Program-made: the position numbers and the translations under genes
NCBI RefSeq assembly: GCF_046254905.1
Contig: NZ_CP158016.1
Coordinates: forward strand, 1,860,001 to 1,924,000
Origin: Pseudaeromonas aegiceratis
GTDB lineage: Bacteria > Pseudomonadota > Gammaproteobacteria > Enterobacterales > Aeromonadaceae
Reading direction: 5' to 3'
Length of the DNA stretch: 64,000 nucleotides
In this document: piece after piece, positions 60,795-64,000 of the stretch
Position numbering within the stretch: the stretch's first letter is position 1
How the letters are laid out: each line of letters begins with the position of its first letter
Notes under the pieces: model-generated
Database searches by the model: none
Seen by the model: only the letters and a program-made list of their open reading frames with translations
Told to the model about the DNA's origin: nothing

Positions 60795-60941
60795 GATTTG
60801 CTGCCTCTTCGGCAGAATTAAAGTGCTCGTCTAGGATGTTATCTTCCTGACCTAATCTTGGCTGCCTATTCGGCAGTTCACTAGCCCATCCACTTGGCGG
60901 CCTCGTTGCGCTTTTTCTTGGCTGCCTATTCGGCAGTTCAC
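60794..60941 (-). CRISPR. Type I-F CRISPR array, 3 repeats and 2 spacers, last repeat diverged
   Basis: Read on the minus strand: repeat 1 (60941-60914) begins GTGAACTGCCGAATAGGCAG and ends CCAAGAAA, 28 nt; spacer 1 (60913-60882), 32 nt; repeat 2 (60881-60854), identical except its last bases are GATT; spacer 2 (60853-60822), 32 nt; repeat 3 (60821-60794) strongly diverged but keeping the CTGCC/GGCAG stem with a GAAGA loop. Exact 28/32 spacing supports repeat 3 as real. In I-F3 CASTs such a diverged terminal repeat flanks the private spacer that targets the chromosomal attachment site. The array follows cas6 by a 119-bp leader. Confidence 0.92.
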
Positions 60942-61060
60942 AGTGCATTGAAGATGCTAACGCACTGTTTTAGTTGGGAAAACAATTAATAAATCACTTT
61001 TAACCAAAGCTCCCAACACCTCAGTAACTTATTGAGTTACCAGAACTATTATAGCATCAG
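60942..61060 (-). promoter_or_regulatory. CRISPR leader between cas6 and the array
   Basis: 119 AT-rich bases between the cas6 stop and repeat 1. A CAGTGC ... GCACTG inverted pair (60941-60946 and 60961-60966) lies next to the first repeat. A separate array promoter may lie here, but no convincing pair of boxes stands out. Confidence 0.5.
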
Positions 61061-61681
61061 CTAAAAAAGGGTATTCACAATTGCTGTCAACATCGGCACT
61101 GTGCCTCGATATTTGTCCGGGGACGCCAAGCCGAAGTGGCTAAAATCAAGATTGTTATTCTGTCTGTCGCAGTGCTGTGCCTGGATATGCAGGACATAGG
61201 TTTGCTGATTGGTGTGGCTCTGTAGCAGGGCGCTGTGAAAAAGCCCTACATCCATATTTTCTGCTGGAACGCTAGGCAGAAACTCTTCGCCGCGGGCCTC
61301 CGCACGCCGTTTGCTTCTGGCTAACCGACGTTTGCGCTCACCGACGAACAGCTTGGCCAGATTTTGATTGCGAATAAAGCGAACTTCAGAGCAGTCATCC
61401 GGTACCTCTAGCACAGGGCTCAGCCCAAACAGGCCGTCTTGATACATGCTCTGAAAATAGGCCCGCTGACGAAAAATCTCTAGATGCGCTCGGCTCTCGC
61501 TAACGAAGGCAACAGTCCGGCCCAGCGCACTATCATTCCAATTTGGAAACGCGATACCAATTTGGACATCCCTATGCCCCAACAAAAATCCATGAAGCGT
61601 CGTTATGCAGCGGCCAGCCAGTAGAGCACTATCAGCCTGGGCTGGAAGATAACGTATGGCGAAGAAGAAGCGTCTGCTCAT
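61061..61681 (-). CDS. cas6: Cas6f (Csy4) crRNA endonuclease
   Basis: A 206-residue I-F-type Cas6. It cuts the repeat RNA at the base of its CTGCC/GGCAG stem and stays bound to the 3' hairpin of the crRNA. Seen: N-terminal FFFAIRYLPAQ, the catalytic His in TTLHGFL (His30), GIAFPNWND, and the arginine-rich RNA-binding helix VGERKRRLARSKRRAEARGEE. At 206 residues it is near the usual length. Its start overlaps cas7 by 4 bp (ATGA), and the array follows directly, as in I-F3 loci. Confidence 0.92.
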   Translation of the reverse strand: MSRRFFFAIRYLPAQADSALLAGRCITTLHGFLLGHRDVQIGIAFPNWNDSALGRTVAFVSESRAHLEIFRQRAYFQSMYQDGLFGLSPVLEVPDDCSEVRFIRNQNLAKLFVGERKRRLARSKRRAEARGEEFLPSVPAENMDVGLFHSALLQSHTNQQTYVLHIQAQHCDRQNNNLDFSHFGLASPDKYRGTVPMLTAIVNTLF

Positions 61682-62718
61682 CCGGCTTTCCCTGCTTGAA
61701 ACAACCCACCTTTAACCAGCACGGCCATCGCATAGTGAATATCCCCGAAAACTTCTGGGGAAACAGACTGACCAGCCATTAACTCGACAAATTCATCGGC
61801 TCTGGCCAACAGGTGAAAGAAATCCTGCCCGGAAACAGGATGGCGCATGGAGGTCAGATGCTTGCGATCAGCGCCGTACTCATGTACCCGCAAGGCCTGA
61901 TCGGCATCCACAGACCACCAGTCATCAATCTGCTGCAGTGCGGCGCCGATTTTTTGGGCGTGAAAACAAGCTGCCAGCTGTCCATCCCGACATGCTGTGG
62001 TTGCCAGCTGTTTGCTGGGTTCATCATGATTATCCGGCCGTTCAACAAAACGCTGACTGGGGAACACTTCTTGGCAAAACCCGGTTTTCAGCCTTGCTGT
62101 AATGTCGGCAAACCAGAACACGCTGGGCTCACTCAAGGCCTCCGACATTTCTTCAGCTAGTTTTTCCAGACTTAGCTGCTCAGCCTCCGGCCAATCCCCA
62201 GACCAACTTAGGTGACGTGCGTCTTCAACCGCAAAAGTTGAGCCCTGCGAGGTCGTTACCTCAATCCGGGTGCCGAGAGTGTGTTGGTTACGCCACAACC
62301 AGGTCCCCATCAGCAGGTTCTTGCAATAACGCCGAGCCAATTCGAGGTAGCCGCCACGCGCCTGATACTGATGGGCAAGCCGTGAGAGTGTTTGTGTTAC
62401 TGCGGAATCGGAGCAGCTATCGGGGCGAAGAGAGTTGGCTTCAACTCGGAGGGAGAATCGACAAAACAACTCGCCGACATTAGGCGGAACGTAACAGGAC
62501 TCGATGGTTTGCGGATTCCCATGAGCCAGTGCATGACGTTCGACATTCTCGGGCTCGAAGTCGGCGGCAAACCCTTCTGAATAGCCACTCTTTTGCCCAA
62601 CTATTTTTGCCACCTCCACCCGCAGCGGCACAAAATCGCATTCTGCCGTTTGATAAAAAAACACGGCCTTTCCCGGCGATAAAGAACGCCTATAGCTCAG
62701 GTGCTTGCATAGCTCCAT
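61678..62718 (-). CDS. cas7: Cas7f (Csy3) Cascade backbone
   Basis: A 346-residue Cas7 of the I-F type, six copies of which coat the spacer RNA. It starts MELCKHLSYRRSLSPGKAVF, with later segments ARRYCKNLLMGTWLWRNQ, PSVFWFADITARLKTGFCQE and FVELMAGQSVSPEVFGDIHY that fit Csy3. I choose the ATG at 62718 (GGAG 8 bases upstream) over an in-frame ATG 24 bases earlier. It overlaps the end of cas8/5 by 29 bp and the start of cas6 by 4 bp, so translation is coupled. Confidence 0.92.
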   Translation of the reverse strand: MELCKHLSYRRSLSPGKAVFFYQTAECDFVPLRVEVAKIVGQKSGYSEGFAADFEPENVERHALAHGNPQTIESCYVPPNVGELFCRFSLRVEANSLRPDSCSDSAVTQTLSRLAHQYQARGGYLELARRYCKNLLMGTWLWRNQHTLGTRIEVTTSQGSTFAVEDARHLSWSGDWPEAEQLSLEKLAEEMSEALSEPSVFWFADITARLKTGFCQEVFPSQRFVERPDNHDEPSKQLATTACRDGQLAACFHAQKIGAALQQIDDWWSVDADQALRVHEYGADRKHLTSMRHPVSGQDFFHLLARADEFVELMAGQSVSPEVFGDIHYAMAVLVKGGLFQAGKAG

Positions 62719-64000
62719 GTGTGTTCTCCATGTTGCTCGCACATTGCATCAGAATAGCTCTATTCGCCTCACGCATATGCCAAAAACCATCAGCGAAGAA
62801 ATGAGCCATACCACTAAGCCGCATTTCGACGGGATTAACACACAAGGCGAGACCAATGGCTGATTCAGCATAGGCATGGTGCCCTTCCAGACTACCGGCG
62901 CGAGCTGTTGGCTCTTCCAGCAGCACATAGCCAGTCGATACTGGCCGCAACCGGCAATCAGCCTCGAGCGCAGCGAACATCCCTTTCAGATCGTTGATTT
63001 CTGAACGATAGGGATACACCCAACAGCCTGTTCTGGGCAAGCGGGACACGGCATTAAATAGCTCACCTTGGTTCGTATAACAGTTACACCATGATTTGCC
63101 TTCATAGAGGGATGGAGGATGCAGGCAGCCGCCGGCAAAACGAGAAGGAAAGGCGGCCTGCAGCAGTGTCTGCTCTTCGATCGTCGGTGCAGTTCCATCC
63201 TCTGGGAACCGCAACTCTAACACCAGATCCATACCCAGATCGCAATATCGGCTGTCAATCACGCCAGGTGTTCGAATGGCAGTGACCTCGCGGGGGCTTA
63301 CTGGTTTGGATGGTTCGGGCAATAGTTTTGCAGATGACAGCTGGTAATTGCGCAGGTACCAAGCAACCCCATCTACTTGGACTTTTCGCTGCAGTAACGC
63401 AGACAACCGACGCTCATAATCGTGAGTAAATCCGACCAGCGCCGACAAGGAAGGCAGACCACACAGATAAGGGTTAGCGAGAGCAACCGCGTCGTAAACG
63501 CGCAAACCGGAAAAATGCAGGTAGCAACGCTGCTCCCTGAATTGAGCTACTGTTGCATCCCTTGGCTGAGCCAACTTAGTGAGTAACCATCGCAACTGGG
63601 TCTTAATCGGCCCCATCAGATCCGGGTGATAAGCATAACGCCGGCCTACCGGATGAGATTGCAACTCAAGATGAAACCTGGCCGCTACCTCCAGGCACAG
63701 CTCAAGCATGGCGCTCTGCTGCACCATCAGAATTTTCCGCTCCAGGCTCTCCGGCAATAACTTCTCAACCTGCGCAAGATCCTGCTGTACTTCATCGCGC
63801 CATTCGATGATGGGACCCAACCAAACCGCCAACTGCCGACGCAGATAACGCAGGGCAGACAGGCGCTGCTGTTTTCGCTGTCTGCGCGTCGGCCCTGGGG
63901 GTGAAATCAAATGATCCAGGGCATCCATGAAGATGCGATCATACAGCACTGACTGATCAAACAAGCTCTTTGCCTCCGCCAGACGCTGTGCTCTTGATTG
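62690..64000 (-). CDS. cas8: Cas8f-Cas5f fusion, partial (continues beyond the window)
   Basis: 436 codons are visible and the frame is still open at 64000, so the N terminus lies outside. The visible C-terminal part looks like Csy2/Cas5f (YLCGLPSLSALVGFTHDYER and VDGVAWYLRNYQL), while the residues before it (SVLYDRIFMDALDHLISPPG onward) extend well beyond a Csy2 N terminus. This supports the Cas8/Cas5 fusion typical of I-F3, about 640 residues in relatives. The protein recognises the PAM and the crRNA 5' handle and, in CASTs, contacts TniQ-bound Cascade. A TTG at 63964 is the first start-like codon but is unlikely to be the real start. Confidence 0.85.
   Translation of the reverse strand, partial: QSRAQRLAEAKSLFDQSVLYDRIFMDALDHLISPPGPTRRQRKQQRLSALRYLRRQLAVWLGPIIEWRDEVQQDLAQVEKLLPESLERKILMVQQSAMLELCLEVAARFHLELQSHPVGRRYAYHPDLMGPIKTQLRWLLTKLAQPRDATVAQFREQRCYLHFSGLRVYDAVALANPYLCGLPSLSALVGFTHDYERRLSALLQRKVQVDGVAWYLRNYQLSSAKLLPEPSKPVSPREVTAIRTPGVIDSRYCDLGMDLVLELRFPEDGTAPTIEEQTLLQAAFPSRFAGGCLHPPSLYEGKSWCNCYTNQGELFNAVSRLPRTGCWVYPYRSEINDLKGMFAALEADCRLRPVSTGYVLLEEPTARAGSLEGHHAYAESAIGLALCVNPVEMRLSGMAHFFADGFWHMREANRAILMQCASNMENTHGAMQAPEL

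Larger units (their letters stand above)
54212..64000 (-). mobile_element. Tn7-like CRISPR-associated transposon (type I-F3 CAST), left part
   Basis: The left end starts with TGT at 54212 and carries three TnsB-like repeats. Inside are cargo genes, an I-F array, cas6f, cas7f and a cas8/5 fusion that runs off the right edge. The order cas8/5-cas7-cas6-array without cas1, cas2 or cas3 is the I-F3 arrangement, in which Cascade with TniQ guides transposition instead of cleaving DNA. TniQ, TnsA, TnsB, TnsC and the right end are predicted beyond 64000 but are not seen. Immediately outside the TGT is AATAA (54207-54211), the candidate 5-bp target duplication. Confidence 0.85.

Noticed and set aside
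60822..60853. Spacer 2 as a match to the 4.5S RNA gene (ffs), a known CAST attachment site
   Set aside because: The first 8 bases, AGGTCAGG, also occur in ffs, but the following bases differ completely, even allowing for the unpaired every-sixth positions.
60703..60948. 81-codon minus-strand open frame across the array
   Set aside because: It is made of repeats and spacers (PNRQPR repeated) and is a by-product of the CRISPR array.
60794..64000. Ordinary type I-F1 CRISPR-Cas immunity or the minimal I-F2 variant
   Set aside because: The Cas5-like protein is fused to an N-terminal extension and Cas6 directly precedes a diverged short array. Tn7-like end repeats frame the locus, which fits I-F3 better; the part needed to exclude I-F1 fully is outside the window.

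Overview
The window looks like the chromosome of a GC-rich gammaproteobacterium, most likely in the Aeromonadales (Oceanimonas/Zobellella/Aeromonas-like). The basis is the order apt-dnaX-ybaB-recR-htpG-adk-hemH-gsk, which is also the E. coli order, a DUF2956 gene, an slp-tsaB-yoaA block and a complete his operon with a poly-His leader. The genus call is an inference. No rRNA or tRNA gene was seen.

Region 1 (1-17.3 kb) holds housekeeping genes, nearly all on the minus strand: gsk, hemH, adk, htpG with a textbook heat-shock promoter, recR, ybaB, dnaX, apt, slp, tsaB and yoaA. A two-gene unit, a sugar-type periplasmic binding protein overlapping a membrane diguanylate cyclase, sits between htpG and adk. 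Region 2 (17.3-24.8 kb) is the plus-strand operon hisL-G-D-C-B-H-A-F-IE with a leader peptide, attenuator and final terminator. Region 3 (24.9-32.4 kb) has small proteins, a carbohydrate ABC transporter operon and an SLC45-like sugar permease. Their promoter regions carry strong CRP-like sites and a shared LacI-like operator motif.

Region 4 (32.5-51.8 kb) is an accessory redox and detoxification region: two old yellow enzymes, a flavin reductase, a DJ-1-like protein, an SRPBCC protein, a beta-hydroxyacid dehydrogenase, two LysR regulators, an MFS exporter, a tannase/feruloyl esterase, an alpha/beta hydrolase and an AraC regulator. The AraC gene diverges from an operon for a CMD protein, a cupin, DUF3737, a MalY/PatB aminotransferase, a cyclophilin-like protein and an MFS exporter. 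The last four of these genes are each broken by a frameshift or an in-frame stop.

Region 5 (52-64 kb) is lower in GC and foreign. It has a lipoprotein with calcium-binding FG-GAP repeats, an integrase N-terminal remnant and, from 54212 to beyond the right edge, what I read as a CRISPR-associated Tn7-like transposon (type I-F3 CAST). The support is a terminal TGT followed by three TnsB-like CCATAAGTTGACATA repeats, a candidate 5-bp target duplication just outside, and a minus-strand set cas8/5 fusion-cas7f-cas6f followed by a short I-F array with exact 32-nt spacers. The last repeat of the array is strongly diverged, the known hallmark of a private homing guide. Cargo between the end and the array includes a 717-residue protein with a PD-(D/E)XK nuclease motif, two small proteins, an IS630-type insertion sequence and an IS3-type OrfA remnant. 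The tns genes and tniQ would lie outside this window to the right.
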